Positions 1-8,896 of a DNA stretch of 59,230 bases are shown piece by piece. The notes under the pieces are model-generated. The model searched no databases. It had not been told where the DNA came from and worked only from the letters and a program-made list of their open reading frames with translations. The position numbers were made by a program, and so were the translations under genes. This DNA is from Hyphomicrobiales bacterium (GTDB lineage: Bacteria; Pseudomonadota; Alphaproteobacteria; Rhizobiales; Methyloligellaceae): assembly GCA_021775555.1 (NCBI GenBank), contig JAJFHP010000044.1:1-59230 (forward strand), read 5' to 3'. Position 1 is the first letter of the stretch. The number at the start of each line of letters is the position of its first letter.

Positions 1-126
1 AATTCCCACGCGTTACTCACCCGTCTGCCACTTTCCACAGGAGCAAGCTCCTGCTTCACGTTCGACTTGCATGTGTTAAGCCTGCCGCCAGCGTTCGTTC
101 TGAGCCAGGATCAAACTCTCAAGTTT
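1..126 (-). rRNA. rrs: 16S ribosomal RNA, 5' end only
   Basis: Read on the minus strand, the first 126 bases contain the universal start of 16S rRNA (AGAGTTTGATCCTGGCTCAG, complement of 98-117), then the AACGAACGCTGGCGG and CACATGCAAGTCGAACG stretches, and the GTGAGTAACGCGTGGG stretch near position 1. Only about the first 8% of the gene is present, because it runs off the left edge. The mature 5' end is placed near 126 by analogy with other alphaproteobacteria. The window may begin at an assembly break in a repeated rRNA operon. Confidence 0.96.
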
Positions 127-412
127 GATAATTTGATCTCGACTTAATCCCTGAGGGAAAAACCTCAGGGGATCGCTTGCGTTACTCTTGCTTGATCCCC
201 GTGGGTACGAGGATCATGACGAGTCCCGACACATCGTCGTGTGCCTTCATCCTTGCAGACAAAAACCCACTACGGGTGTCGAATATTAAAACGCAAGACC
301 GCCGAAGTCTCGTTAGTCCGCTAAATCCATGACATAGCGCCATAAATTAACGAACTCGCCAGGACAACCGCCGCCTGCGTTTCTCTTTCTTCTAACCACA
401 TTGTCAAAGAGC
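127..412 (-). promoter_or_regulatory. rRNA operon leader with boxA-like antitermination element
   Basis: Upstream of 16S the minus strand carries GCTCTTTGACAAT (complement of 400-412), close to boxA (TGCTCTTTAACAA in Escherichia coli), followed by a GAGAAACGCAGGCGGCGG stretch typical of alphaproteobacterial rRNA leaders. Nearer to 16S are inverted repeats that could fold in the precursor RNA: CCCTGAGG (149-156) with CCTCAGGG (163-170), and GGGGATC (168-174) with GATCCCC (192-198). Known role: boxA loads Nus factors for antitermination, and leader stems guide precursor processing. The assignment rests on motif resemblance. Confidence 0.65.
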
Positions 413-452
413 CGTGAGAACACAGCCAAAGAGCCGCGTCCCCATACCCCCC

Positions 453-482
453 ATGGAAGCAAATGCACCATCAGGAGTCAAA
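453..482 (-). promoter_or_regulatory. Possible rRNA promoter
   Basis: On the minus strand TTGACT (complement of 477-482) is followed after 18 bases by TTCCAT (complement of 453-458). Transcription would start roughly 30-40 bases before the boxA-like element, as expected for an rRNA promoter. The -35 is good and the -10 is poor, so this is only the best candidate seen. Confidence 0.3.
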
Positions 483-1073
483 CGCAGCGGAGGTGTCGGC
501 CCGGGTATTTTCCGGTACCATCCCCGCTTCGCTTCAAGAAATTGATGCGCAAGCACAACAAACCCGCAGGAAAAACGGTTCGCCCGCGCAACGTCATCTA
601 GATACCGGTTCCCCCACCCAAGGTCAAGCACCCATTGGCGGAAATATGCAGTTGCACCGATTATTTTTTCACAGGCCCTGACCAGCAAGCTTGAATGAGG
701 GGGAAATCAGGAGAAAACTGGGCTTTTCGTCACATTCCTGCCTGATTGAATCGGCATTTTGGCGTTAATAAACGAGCAACCTGTCTGCAGCCATTATGGT
801 TAAGGAAATCTGAATTCCGCAAGACAGTGTTTGTTCATATGTCCGTAGAGAGTTTGGACACTCCCAACCTCTCCATATCTGCGCCCTTCAGGCCGCATCA
901 CAGATGCCCCTGAAACAGTTGACAGACAGTTGACTGGTCGGCAGATTGGCGGACGCCAACGAGGGATAACAGCGCACCAGATTCGGGACAATTGGCGAGC
1001 CTAACGAAGATGTTCCTGCAACTGAATTTCTGCAGGTAAACAGCACGGCGAACGCCAGCCGAAGACGGGGGGA
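483..1073. other. Intergenic stretch between the rRNA leader and the M23 peptidase
   Basis: No convincing gene was seen in these roughly 590 bases. Several overlapping ORFs cross it on both strands, but none resembles a known family and none has a clear ribosome binding site. It should hold the promoters of the rRNA operon (leftward) and of the peptidase (rightward). A tandem ACAGTTGAC repeat lies at 915-923 and 926-934. Confidence 0.6.
919..947 (+). promoter_or_regulatory. Possible promoter of the M23 peptidase gene
   Basis: TTGACA at 919-924 is followed after 17 bases by CAGATT (942-947). The -35 is perfect and the -10 matches at three positions. It overlaps the tandem ACAGTTGAC repeat and lies about 125 bases before the proposed TTG start. 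Confidence 0.3.
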
Positions 1074-3140
1074 TTGCATACTTTGACTCAACGACGCCGC
1101 AACGCAGGCCGCAGAGAACAGCGCGCCCTTGTGCCCTTCGGGAAACGGGCCCTGCCGCAAATCTATTTGCCGGGCCCGGGGCGCTCTGCTTCAGCCGTAT
1201 TACTCCCAGAACCTGGAGATTCACGCGCCGCGACCCGGCTCAAATGGCTGGCCAGCACCTGCCTTGCCGCTGTTGTCGGCGTCGGGGTCATCGGTACTTC
1301 CATCTATGGCTCGATGAATCTGGAAGACGGCACTGGCATGGTATCGTCCATCAAGCATGCCAGTCTCAATGCGATGAAGCCGGTGCGCAAAGCCCTCAGC
1401 ATTGCAAGCTCGCAAGCTGTTGCGGGACAAAAAGGCGACCGCATACCGACAACCACCGAGGGGCTCTCCACCAGGCACATCATTCATGACACGGTGGTTC
1501 AGCGGCGCGGCGAGCGCGAATATCTTCGTATCAAGCCTTATGCCCGCCTCGTAGCCCATCTAGGTACGTCCCAGCCTGATGACACGCAGAACATCCCCGC
1601 CTTTAATCCTTTCAAGCTTTACTCCAACCCCAAACCGGTCGCTGAAAATGGCGCCGGGGAAGCGGGCATCCGCGCCAATCGTGACGCGGCCATCCAGATG
1701 TATGAACTGGAAGGCGGCATCCTGCCGGCCAATGACGGGCTCAGGCTTGGCGCACTGGAGATTGCCGGGCTGATGAAGGAACGCGATGAACTGTTCGCCG
1801 TACAGCCCTTTGCCATGCGGCCAGCCATTCATCCTGAAGGCAGCAATGGCGGAGTGCAAAATGCTGCCAATCAGCCCGAGGAATTAACCCCGGCCAGAGG
1901 CTTCGTTACGCGAACGCCTCCCAACACAACAATCGTCGCCAAGACCATCGAGACGCTTGAAGGTGTTGACGAAGTGGTGGATGGCAGCGAAACAAAATCG
2001 GTGACGGTCAAGCGCGGCGATACACTGATGAGCATCCTTTCGGATGCCGGCGCCGAGACATGGCAGGCCAAGGCGATTGCCGACGCGATGACCCCGGTAT
2101 TCAAGCCGAAGAACATGAAGAAGGGACAGGCTGTCCTCTTCACATTGATGCCCGCGCCAAAAAATGACGCGCAGATGGAGCCGGTCAAGGTTTCCCTTTT
2201 CACGGATACCAAGCACGAGGTCACGATTGTCCGGAATGACGCGGGTGATTATGTCGCCAGCAACGATCCGATTACTCTGAAAGCGGCCAGGAATCTACAC
2301 ACGATCGATCGCCCGCAGCGCGCCACGCTTTATACGAGTTTCTATCATTCGGCCCTCAGCCAGGGCATGCCGCAGGAAAAGGTCATGAACCTGCTTCGTG
2401 TCCATTCTTATGACGTGGATTTCAAACGTCCGGTTCACCCGGGCGATGCCTTCGAGGTTTTCTTCGATCTGCAAGAAGGCGAAGCCAACCAGGAAAAGAA
2501 ACTTGGTGAGGTTCTGTTTACGGCCATGACCGTCGGCGGAGACAAGCGCCAGTTCTACCGCTTCCGCACACCTGACGGGCATATCGACTTCTATGACAAG
2601 GATGGAAACAGCGCGAAGAAATTCCTTATGCGCAAGCCGGTGAAAGGCGCCCGATTTACATCCGCTTTTGGAATGCGCCGCCATCCGATCCTCGGCTATC
2701 GCAAGATGCATACGGGCACGGACTGGGGCGCCAAACGCGGCACGCCAATTCTGGCTGCAGGCAGTGGCATCGTCGAGGACGCAAGACGCAAGGGCGGCAA
2801 TGGCAACTTCGTCCGTATTCGCCATGCCAATGGCTACCAGACAAGCTACAGCCACATGCATCGTTTTGCCCGCGGTCTGCGCCCGGGCATGAAGGTCCAG
2901 ATGGGCCAGGTCATTGGCTATGTCGGCTCGACCGGCCTCTCGTCCGGGCCACATCTTCATTTCGAGGTCCTGGTGAACAACCGCAAGGTCAATCCCATGA
3001 CCATTCATGTGCCGCGCGGACGCCAGCTGACCAGCAAAATGCTGGCGAACTTCTTCAAGGAGCGCAACCGCATCGACAAGCTGATGCAGCGCTCGCCCGT
3101 CACCACCCGCATGGCGGCTGTCGAGAAACCATCACAGTAA
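1074..3140 (+). CDS. M23 family metallopeptidase (membrane-anchored murein endopeptidase)
   Basis: A 688-residue protein. A cytoplasmic basic N-terminus is followed by one hydrophobic segment near residues 58-80, which suggests a signal anchor. A LysM/OapA-like segment starts near residue 309 (VKRGDTLMSIL). The C-terminal peptidase domain begins near residue 524, with metal-binding motifs HTGTDWG near 545 and HLHFE near 626. Known family role: zinc enzymes cutting peptide cross-links in peptidoglycan, or degenerate activators of amidases; both motifs look intact, so activity is plausible. The start is TTG at 1074, preceded by a G-rich run. A clear terminator follows, so it is probably transcribed alone. 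Substrate and partner are not evident. Confidence 0.9.
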   Translation: MHTLTQRRRNAGRREQRALVPFGKRALPQIYLPGPGRSASAVLLPEPGDSRAATRLKWLASTCLAAVVGVGVIGTSIYGSMNLEDGTGMVSSIKHASLNAMKPVRKALSIASSQAVAGQKGDRIPTTTEGLSTRHIIHDTVVQRRGEREYLRIKPYARLVAHLGTSQPDDTQNIPAFNPFKLYSNPKPVAENGAGEAGIRANRDAAIQMYELEGGILPANDGLRLGALEIAGLMKERDELFAVQPFAMRPAIHPEGSNGGVQNAANQPEELTPARGFVTRTPPNTTIVAKTIETLEGVDEVVDGSETKSVTVKRGDTLMSILSDAGAETWQAKAIADAMTPVFKPKNMKKGQAVLFTLMPAPKNDAQMEPVKVSLFTDTKHEVTIVRNDAGDYVASNDPITLKAARNLHTIDRPQRATLYTSFYHSALSQGMPQEKVMNLLRVHSYDVDFKRPVHPGDAFEVFFDLQEGEANQEKKLGEVLFTAMTVGGDKRQFYRFRTPDGHIDFYDKDGNSAKKFLMRKPVKGARFTSAFGMRRHPILGYRKMHTGTDWGAKRGTPILAAGSGIVEDARRKGGNGNFVRIRHANGYQTSYSHMHRFARGLRPGMKVQMGQVIGYVGSTGLSSGPHLHFEVLVNNRKVNPMTIHVPRGRQLTSKMLANFFKERNRIDKLMQRSPVTTRMAAVEKPSQ

Positions 3141-3166
3141 AGCGCGAAGCAATCTTCTGAGGGATG

Positions 3167-3193
3167 CGCGTCTCATGCGGGACGCGTTTTTTT
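3167..3193 (+). terminator. Rho-independent terminator after the M23 peptidase
   Basis: CGCGTC (3167-3172) pairs with GACGCG (3181-3186) across an 8-base loop, followed directly by seven T residues. It lies 26 bases after the peptidase stop, between that gene and the convergent oxygenase. Confidence 0.75.
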
Positions 3194-3213
3194 AGTGTGA
3201 ACAGGTCTCTCGC

Positions 3214-3852
3214 TTACGGGATGTATTCATCGCGCCAGTTCAGCACCACGTTGAACGAGACCGAAATACGGTTCTCTTTCGACAGGTTTGGATGCACAAG
3301 ATGGTGCACGAAGGCCGGCCAGATGAGCAGCATGCCCGGCTCCGGCATGACGCGGTGCTCTGCCTCTACCTGCCCGTCGCCCTTCACAGCCAGCATGTTG
3401 GCCTGGGCGCGCGGATCAAAGAAAGAGATCGCACCGGGGTTGAGATCCGATCGCCCCTTATGTTTGCCCTTATCGGTGGGCACCTGCACGTAATAGGTGC
3501 CGCTCAGCCATGAGTGCGGGTGGTTGTGCAGATTGTGATAGTCGCCGAAGCGGTTGATGTTGGGCCAAGCCTGCACGTGCCAGTCCATCTGGTAATCGAT
3601 GCCGAGATTTTTCGCATAGTCATTTATGGAAACGTTGATGCAGTCTTTCAACCAGACGGCCACCGGATGAGGATTATCAAGAAAGTTACCTTGAAGGTAA
3701 TCGGTGGTCATGTCCGCAGCCCCGGCGTCCATTTCTTCGATCATCTGCACCAGCAGGATATTGGCATTCTCCGCACCGGGGAGCGTGTCCTGCAGGAAGG
3801 TTGTTGGCCAGAGAGCAGAAAACTGCGCGTTAGTCTTCCGGGTATCGGACAT
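3214..3852 (-). CDS. 2OG-Fe(II) oxygenase family protein (TIGR02466-like)
   Basis: About 212 residues from the chosen start. It has the layout of the TIGR02466 family of putative 2-oxoglutarate/iron-dependent oxygenases: a central HNHPHSWLSGTYYVQV stretch with the proximal iron-binding histidine, FFDPRAQ, and a distal FVHHLVHP histidine followed by RISVSFNVV. The hydroxylated substrate is unknown. The ATG at 3852 was chosen because the longer ORF overlaps the upstream MmcQ/YjbR gene, while this start lies 4 bases past that gene's stop and has a GAGGACC ribosome binding site. The two genes are probably co-transcribed. Confidence 0.85.
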   Translation of the reverse strand: MSDTRKTNAQFSALWPTTFLQDTLPGAENANILLVQMIEEMDAGAADMTTDYLQGNFLDNPHPVAVWLKDCINVSINDYAKNLGIDYQMDWHVQAWPNINRFGDYHNLHNHPHSWLSGTYYVQVPTDKGKHKGRSDLNPGAISFFDPRAQANMLAVKGDGQVEAEHRVMPEPGMLLIWPAFVHHLVHPNLSKENRISVSFNVVLNWRDEYIP

Positions 3853-3856
3853 GGGC

Positions 3857-4225
3857 CTACAGGTCCTCAAGCTTGAGTTCGGAGCGAAGCTTCCGGGTTA
3901 GTTTCTGTGCCACCAGTTTATGCGATGCCGCCAGGTACAATTGCATATCATGATTGCTCAGGCCCGGCTCACCATGCATCTGTATCCACTTGCCACCGCG
4001 CGGAGCCAGATAGGGTGCAGGCCTCAGGCCAGCTTGCTCCTGCAACATTTCGAATGCTACGGGTGAGCATTTGAAAGTGATGAACGGCGCATCGCTTTTG
4101 GTCCAGCCCCCGATGGCAAACACCTTGCCCCCCACCTTCCAGACATGCGCCCCGCGCCACTGCACAACGTGAGTTGCGGCAGGCAGCGTGGCGCAGAACG
4201 CATTATACTCGTCATACGTCATCAT
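3857..4225 (-). CDS. MmcQ/YjbR family protein
   Basis: 122 residues, the usual length for MmcQ/YjbR (CyaY-like fold) proteins. Typical features are the N-terminal MTYDEYNAFCATLP, the VWKVGGKVFAIGGW strand pair, FKCSPVAFEML, and the C-terminal helix LYLAASHKLVAQKL. Some members bind DNA, but no specific function is established. It lies 4 bases before the oxygenase and downstream of clpB on the same strand, so it may be read from the clpB direction or from its own promoter. Confidence 0.88.
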   Translation of the reverse strand: MMTYDEYNAFCATLPAATHVVQWRGAHVWKVGGKVFAIGGWTKSDAPFITFKCSPVAFEMLQEQAGLRPAPYLAPRGGKWIQMHGEPGLSNHDMQLYLAASHKLVAQKLTRKLRSELKLEDL

Positions 4226-4257
4226 GAGTGGATGAACATCAGCCCCCTGAAAGAGAT

Positions 4258-4282
4258 GGGGCTCCCCATGACGGAGAGCCCC
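4258..4282 (-). terminator. Possible weak terminator after clpB
   Basis: Just past the clpB stop the minus strand can form a GC-rich hairpin (GGGGCTC paired with GAGCCCC). It is not followed by a T run, and an alternative stem using AGCCCC at 4241-4246 is possible. It may be an attenuator or an RNA-end stabiliser rather than a true terminator. Confidence 0.35.
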
Positions 4283-4289
4283 GGCTTCT

Positions 4290-6890
4290 TCACGCCGCTT
4301 GAGCGACTGCCGTACCGTTGATGACGAGACCGTCCTTATTGGCAGACACTTTCAAAACATCCCCATCCTTGATCGCGCCTTCCAGCGTCAACTCGGCCAA
4401 CGGGTCCTGCAGGCTTTTCTGGATGACACGCTTCAGAGGCCGCGCGCCATATGCCGGGTCATACCCCTTGCCCGCAAGCCATTCCCGCGCAGCCTCGTCT
4501 AGTTCGATGGTGACCTTGCGGTCATCGAGCAGCTTTTGCAGCCGCGCGATCTGGATATCGACGATGCCCGCCATCTGCTCGCGCCTGAGGCGATGGAACA
4601 GGATAATCTCGTCCAGCCGGTTCAGGAACTCGGGCCGGAAGTGACTACGAACGAGTTCCATCACAGGATCGCGAACAGCTTCGGTGTCCTCTCCCTCTGG
4701 CTGGTTCACGAGAATTTCCGAGCCGATATTCGAGGTCATGATGATGAGCGCGTTGCGGAAGTCGACCGTGCGCCCCTGCCCATCTGTCAGCCGCCCGTCG
4801 TCGAGCACCTGAAGCAGGACATTGAACACGTCCGGGTGCGCCTTTTCGATTTCATCGAACAGGATCACCTGGTAGGGACGCCGCCGGATGGCCTCGGTCA
4901 GAGCACCACCCTCCTCGTAACCGACATAACCCGGAGGCGCACCAATCAGCCGGGCGACGGAGTGCTTCTCCATATATTCCGACATGTCGATGCGGACCAT
5001 CGCCTGATCATCATCGAACAGGAAGCTGGCGAGCGCTTTCGTCAGCTCGGTCTTGCCGACACCGGTGGGCCCAAGAAACATGAATGAGCCAATGGGCCGG
5101 TTAGGATCCTGTAATCCGGCACGTGCACGACGCACGGCGGTGGAGACGGATTTGACCGCTTCTTCCTGGCCGATGACGCGTTTGGCAATCGCCTCTTCCA
5201 TGCGCAGCAGCTTGTCGCGCTCACCCTCCAGCATCTTGTCGACAGGAATGCCGGTCCAGCGAGAAACAATGTGCGCGATATGATCGGGAGTGACCGCCTC
5301 TTCCACCATGGCGCCGTCAACCTGCTCCTCTTCTTCCTTATCGCTGAGCTTTGTCTCAAGTTCGGGGATACGACCATAGGACAGCTCGCCCGCCCGGGCG
5401 AGATCGCCAGAGCGCTGCGCCTGTTCAAGTTCATGACGTGCAGTCTCGAGCTCTTCTTTCAGCGTCTGGGCGTCGGAGAGTTTTTCCTTTTCTTCCTGCC
5501 AGCGGCGAGTGAGTGTCGTGGACTCTTCTTCGAGGTCTGCCAACTCTTTTTCCAGGGTCTCCAACCGATCCCGGGAAGCCTCATCATCTTCCTTTTTCAG
5601 TGCTTCACGTTCGATCTTGAGCTGGATGATACGCCGGTCAAGCTCGTCCAGTTCCTCGGGCTTGGAATCCACCTGCATCCGCAAACGGCTGCCGGCCTCA
5701 TCCATCAGGTCAATAGCCTTGTCGGGCAGGAAGCGATCGGTGATGTAGCGATTCGACAACATGGCTGCGGAAACGAGCGCATTGTCGGTGATGCGCACAC
5801 CGTGATGCAGTTCGTATTTTTCTTTCAAGCCCCGAAGGATCGAAACAGTGTCTTCCACGCTCGGCTCGTTGATGAAAACAGGCTGGAAACGCCGCGCCAA
5901 CGCGGCGTCTTTTTCCACATGCTTGCGAAATTCATCCAAAGTCGTCGCACCAACGCAATGCAGCTCACCGCGCGCAAGGGCGGGCTTCAGCAGATTGGAG
6001 GCATCCATTGAGCCTTCCGCCGCGCCGGCACCGACGATGGTGTGCATCTCGTCAATGAAAAGAATGATCTGGCCGCCATCCGACTGAATTTCTGACAAGA
6101 CGGACTTCAAGCGCTCCTCGAACTCACCGCGATATTTCGCACCGGCGATCAGCGCGCCCATATCGAGGGATAGCAGCCTTTTTTCTTTCAGGCTTTCTGG
6201 CACATCGCCATTGATAATGCGCAGCGCCAAGCCTTCCGCAATGGCCGTCTTGCCGACACCCGGCTCTCCAATCAGGACCGGATTGTTCTTGGTACGGCGC
6301 GAAAGCACCTGGATCGTGCGCCTGATTTCCTCGTCACGCCCGATGACGGGGTCAAGCTTGCCATCGCGCGCTGCCTCGGTCAGATCGCGCGTATAGCGCT
6401 TGAGAGCTTCATAGGATTCCTCGGCCGACGCGCTGTCGGCCGTACGGCCCTTGCGCAGGTCATTGATCGCATCATTGAGTCCCGATGGCGTGACCCCGGC
6501 CTTATCAAGTATCTTCGCTGCTTCAGTGCCCTTTTCCACTGACAGAGCCTGCAGAAGCCTCTCGGCGGCGACGAACTTGTCTCCCGCTTTTTTAGCGGCC
6601 TTTTCTGCCGTCTCGAAAACACGTGCGAGCGAGGGGTCGAGATAGATTTGCCCCGCACCGCCACCGGATACCTTGGGGTGCTGGGCCAGTACTTTTTCAG
6701 TTTCCGAAAGGGCCTGCCCCGGATTTCCGCCAGCACGGGAGATCAGCCCCGCGGCCAGACCTTCCTCGTCGTCCAGCAGGACTTTCAACAAATGCTCGGG
6801 TGTGAATTTCTGATGTTCCTCGCGCAATGCGAGGCCTTGTGCCGACTGTATGAAACCGCGGGCACGCTCGGTGTATTTTTCAAAATCCAT
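4290..6890 (-). CDS. clpB: ATP-dependent disaggregase ClpB
   Basis: 866 residues, the normal ClpB length. The order is an N-terminal Clp repeat domain (about 1-145), AAA+ module 1 with GEPGVGKT near residue 206, the long coiled-coil middle domain (about 410-520), and AAA+ module 2 with GPTGVGKTE near residue 605. The coiled-coil middle domain and the absence of a ClpP-binding IGF loop separate it from ClpA and ClpC. Known role: a hexameric cytosolic chaperone that pulls proteins out of aggregates with DnaK. A GGGGATGAGA stretch precedes the ATG. An RpoH-type promoter candidate lies about 155 bases upstream. Confidence 0.98.
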   Translation of the reverse strand: MDFEKYTERARGFIQSAQGLALREEHQKFTPEHLLKVLLDDEEGLAAGLISRAGGNPGQALSETEKVLAQHPKVSGGGAGQIYLDPSLARVFETAEKAAKKAGDKFVAAERLLQALSVEKGTEAAKILDKAGVTPSGLNDAINDLRKGRTADSASAEESYEALKRYTRDLTEAARDGKLDPVIGRDEEIRRTIQVLSRRTKNNPVLIGEPGVGKTAIAEGLALRIINGDVPESLKEKRLLSLDMGALIAGAKYRGEFEERLKSVLSEIQSDGGQIILFIDEMHTIVGAGAAEGSMDASNLLKPALARGELHCVGATTLDEFRKHVEKDAALARRFQPVFINEPSVEDTVSILRGLKEKYELHHGVRITDNALVSAAMLSNRYITDRFLPDKAIDLMDEAGSRLRMQVDSKPEELDELDRRIIQLKIEREALKKEDDEASRDRLETLEKELADLEEESTTLTRRWQEEKEKLSDAQTLKEELETARHELEQAQRSGDLARAGELSYGRIPELETKLSDKEEEEQVDGAMVEEAVTPDHIAHIVSRWTGIPVDKMLEGERDKLLRMEEAIAKRVIGQEEAVKSVSTAVRRARAGLQDPNRPIGSFMFLGPTGVGKTELTKALASFLFDDDQAMVRIDMSEYMEKHSVARLIGAPPGYVGYEEGGALTEAIRRRPYQVILFDEIEKAHPDVFNVLLQVLDDGRLTDGQGRTVDFRNALIIMTSNIGSEILVNQPEGEDTEAVRDPVMELVRSHFRPEFLNRLDEIILFHRLRREQMAGIVDIQIARLQKLLDDRKVTIELDEAAREWLAGKGYDPAYGARPLKRVIQKSLQDPLAELTLEGAIKDGDVLKVSANKDGLVINGTAVAQAA

Positions 6891-7045
6891 TTCTCATCCC
6901 CATCTGGCACGCGATCTCCGCCTGAACTTCAGCACGGCATTCGCGCCCGTTTATACGGGTTGCGCCACCTCATGCGGCGGCATGAACATTAGCATTAACG
7001 GCCCTCAACCGGGACGCCGGAACCCTGATCCAGGCATTCCAATAT

Positions 7046-7077
7046 CTTATATAGGGTTGCCGCAGTGCAACAAAAAG
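7046..7077 (-). promoter_or_regulatory. Candidate heat-shock (RpoH) promoter of clpB
   Basis: On the minus strand CCTATATAAG (complement of 7046-7055) matches the published alphaproteobacterial heat-shock -10 consensus CYTATNTNNG at every defined base. Eighteen bases upstream is CTTT (complement of 7074-7077), three of four matches to CTTG. It would give a leader of about 150 bases. The regulator is inferred from the consensus and from clpB being a classical heat-shock gene. Confidence 0.5.
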
Positions 7078-7113
7078 GGGCATAACCCGCGAACCTGTTA
7101 ACGGGCGGACCCC

Positions 7114-7887
7114 ATGAGTACATCTGATCCAATGAGTGTTTCGGAGTTGTGCCGCTATCCCATGAAAGGATTGGCGCCGCAGCTGCTTGACCACTGCGAA
7201 CTGACCCCGGGCGAGACCATACCCTTCGACAGGGCATGGGCCATTGAGAATGGACGGGGCAGGTTTAATCCGGCAGATCCTCAAACGATCCCGAAGATCA
7301 ATTTCCTGATGCTGATGCGCAACGAGCGCCTGGCGGCACTCGACATCGATTTTAACGATAAAGAACAGAGCCTCACCTTGCTGCGTGATGGCCGCTCGGT
7401 TGTCAAAGGTGCACTAAACACACCGCTAGGGCGGCAACTGATTGAGCAGTTCATGGGCAGCTTCATGGAGAAGGATCTTCGCGGCGCGCCGCATATCGTC
7501 CAGGCCGAGGGGCATAGCTTTTCCGATGTTTCAGAGAAATGCCTGCACATTGTCAACCTTGCGAGCCTGCGCGAGCTTGAACGCGCCCTGAACAAGGAGA
7601 TCGACCCACTGCGGTTTCGCGCCAATATCTATATCGAGACGGAAAGCCCATGGGTCGAATTCGACTGGATTGACACCCAGTTAAAAATCGGCGAAGCGTG
7701 CCTTGAAGTCTATGCCCGCACCGAGCGTTGCGCAGCGACCAATGTAGACCCGCATACGGGTGAGCGGGACATGGCCATTCCGGCCATGCTCATGCGCACC
7801 TACGATCACCAGGATTTTGGAGTTTATGCAAAGGTGACAAAGGGCGGTGTAATCAAGACCGGAGATACGGTCACCGCCACGCCCTAG
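7114..7887 (+). CDS. MOSC domain-containing protein
   Basis: 257 residues. The N-terminal part resembles the MOSC_N beta-barrel domain (ELCRYPMKGL, FDRAWAI), and the C-terminal half is a MOSC domain with a conserved cysteine in ERCAATNVDPHTGERD. Known for the family: MOSC proteins bind molybdenum cofactor or sulfur on that cysteine and include sulfurases and the mARC reductases. The substrate here is not evident. It is transcribed divergently from clpB. The first ATG (7114) has a GGGCGG stretch upstream; a second ATG six codons in is also possible. Confidence 0.9.
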   Translation: MSTSDPMSVSELCRYPMKGLAPQLLDHCELTPGETIPFDRAWAIENGRGRFNPADPQTIPKINFLMLMRNERLAALDIDFNDKEQSLTLLRDGRSVVKGALNTPLGRQLIEQFMGSFMEKDLRGAPHIVQAEGHSFSDVSEKCLHIVNLASLRELERALNKEIDPLRFRANIYIETESPWVEFDWIDTQLKIGEACLEVYARTERCAATNVDPHTGERDMAIPAMLMRTYDHQDFGVYAKVTKGGVIKTGDTVTATP

Positions 7888-7931
7888 AGCGGTTTTCAAT
7901 TTCCGGAAATCAACTTCAGGACAGGGATGAT

Positions 7932-8477
7932 TTAAGTTACGGCTTCGCCGGGCGTCTCATCGGCTTCACCCTTGTCGGAAGCGTCTTTAGTATCCGGGTC
8001 TTTCGACTCCTCGACCTGACTTTCTGCATCTGCGCCGTTGCCAGCGATTTTGGTCGTTCGCGCCATGGTCCTGGCCAACCCATCATCGGCAACAGCAGCT
8101 TCGGCCGAGGTGCTACTGACAGGAGCGTCAGGCTGTTGGCCTTCCACGTCTTGACCAGAGCCGTTCGGGCGGGCGCGTGCAGCGGTGGACCCGTTGGCTC
8201 CTTCGCCTTGCTGAGCCTGGTTGGCCATGATGATGCGGTTGTAATGCTCGGCATGCTGTAAGTAGCTCTCACCCGCAACCATGTCACCAGAGGACAGGGC
8301 ATCACGTGCAAGCGTCGAATATTTCTCCGCGATATGTGACGCGGTACCCCTGATTTTCACATCAGGACCATTCGACTCAAGATTACGGCTGAGTGGATTC
8401 TGCGGCTTGCGGCTGCGTCCGCGTCCACGCCGGTTTTGTTGTCCTTGCCTCATTGGTTTTCTTGGTCCGTTGGCCAT
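7932..8477 (-). CDS. DUF4167 domain-containing protein
   Basis: 181 residues. The basic N-terminus (QQNRRGRGRSRKPQNPLSRN) and the IAEKYSTLARDALSSGDMVAGESYLQHAEHYNRI helix pair are the hallmark of DUF4167, a family common in alphaproteobacteria. The rest is low-complexity, first Ala/Gln-rich, then acidic (Glu/Asp/Ala). The Arg/Gly-rich start suggests nucleic-acid binding, but the function is unknown. It sits at the end of the lysC-ptsP-prfA-prmC series with a 419-base gap before it, so it probably has its own promoter. Confidence 0.9.
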   Translation of the reverse strand: MANGPRKPMRQGQQNRRGRGRSRKPQNPLSRNLESNGPDVKIRGTASHIAEKYSTLARDALSSGDMVAGESYLQHAEHYNRIIMANQAQQGEGANGSTAARARPNGSGQDVEGQQPDAPVSSTSAEAAVADDGLARTMARTTKIAGNGADAESQVEESKDPDTKDASDKGEADETPGEAVT

Positions 8478-8896
8478 ATTTTTAGGTCCTGCGAGTCGTT
8501 AATTCCCGTTGCGTCCAGCTTTTGCCGACACCTGCATCAGATCGTTCTGGAGTGCCCCGCCCCTTCATTTCCAATATTCTTCACAGCCTTGGAATACCTA
8601 ATCACCGGAATGCAATATCCACAAATCTCTGGGTATTTTCCATAACCGCCTCAGCGAGGATTCGCCCATTTAAGCCTGTGGTTACGCATTCGCAGCCCAA
8701 GCCTGGGCGGATAACAAGTCGCGCCGTATTATTCAAATCGCACCGCCACAGAGAGGTGTTCAGTCCCTGTATCGAACGCATTAAATCCGGCTGTTTTCGG
8801 CTTGCTCACGTTGACCCGTTCAAATTGATATAAACGCGTCACGCAAATTGACCCTAGCGTGATCGAACGCAATTTCCAACCCCTTTTTCCGCTTCA
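8478..8896. other. Long non-coding gap between prmC and DUF4167
   Basis: No convincing gene. The 103-codon plus-strand ORF at 8522-8833 resembles nothing known. Structure seen: a direct repeat ATCGAACGCA at 8771-8780 and 8862-8871, and an inverted repeat TCACGC/GCGTGA at 8839-8844 and 8857-8862. The stretch should contain the DUF4167 promoter and leader. Confidence 0.5.

Noticed and set aside
2295-3008. 237-codon minus-strand ORF inside the M23 peptidase
   Set aside because: It is the shadow of a clearly conserved peptidase domain and resembles no family.
5271-6011. 246-codon plus-strand ORF inside clpB
   Set aside because: Lies antisense to conserved AAA+ and coiled-coil coding sequence; no ribosome site or family resemblance.
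8522-8833. 103-codon plus-strand ORF before DUF4167
   Set aside because: Composition does not look coding and it matches nothing I know.
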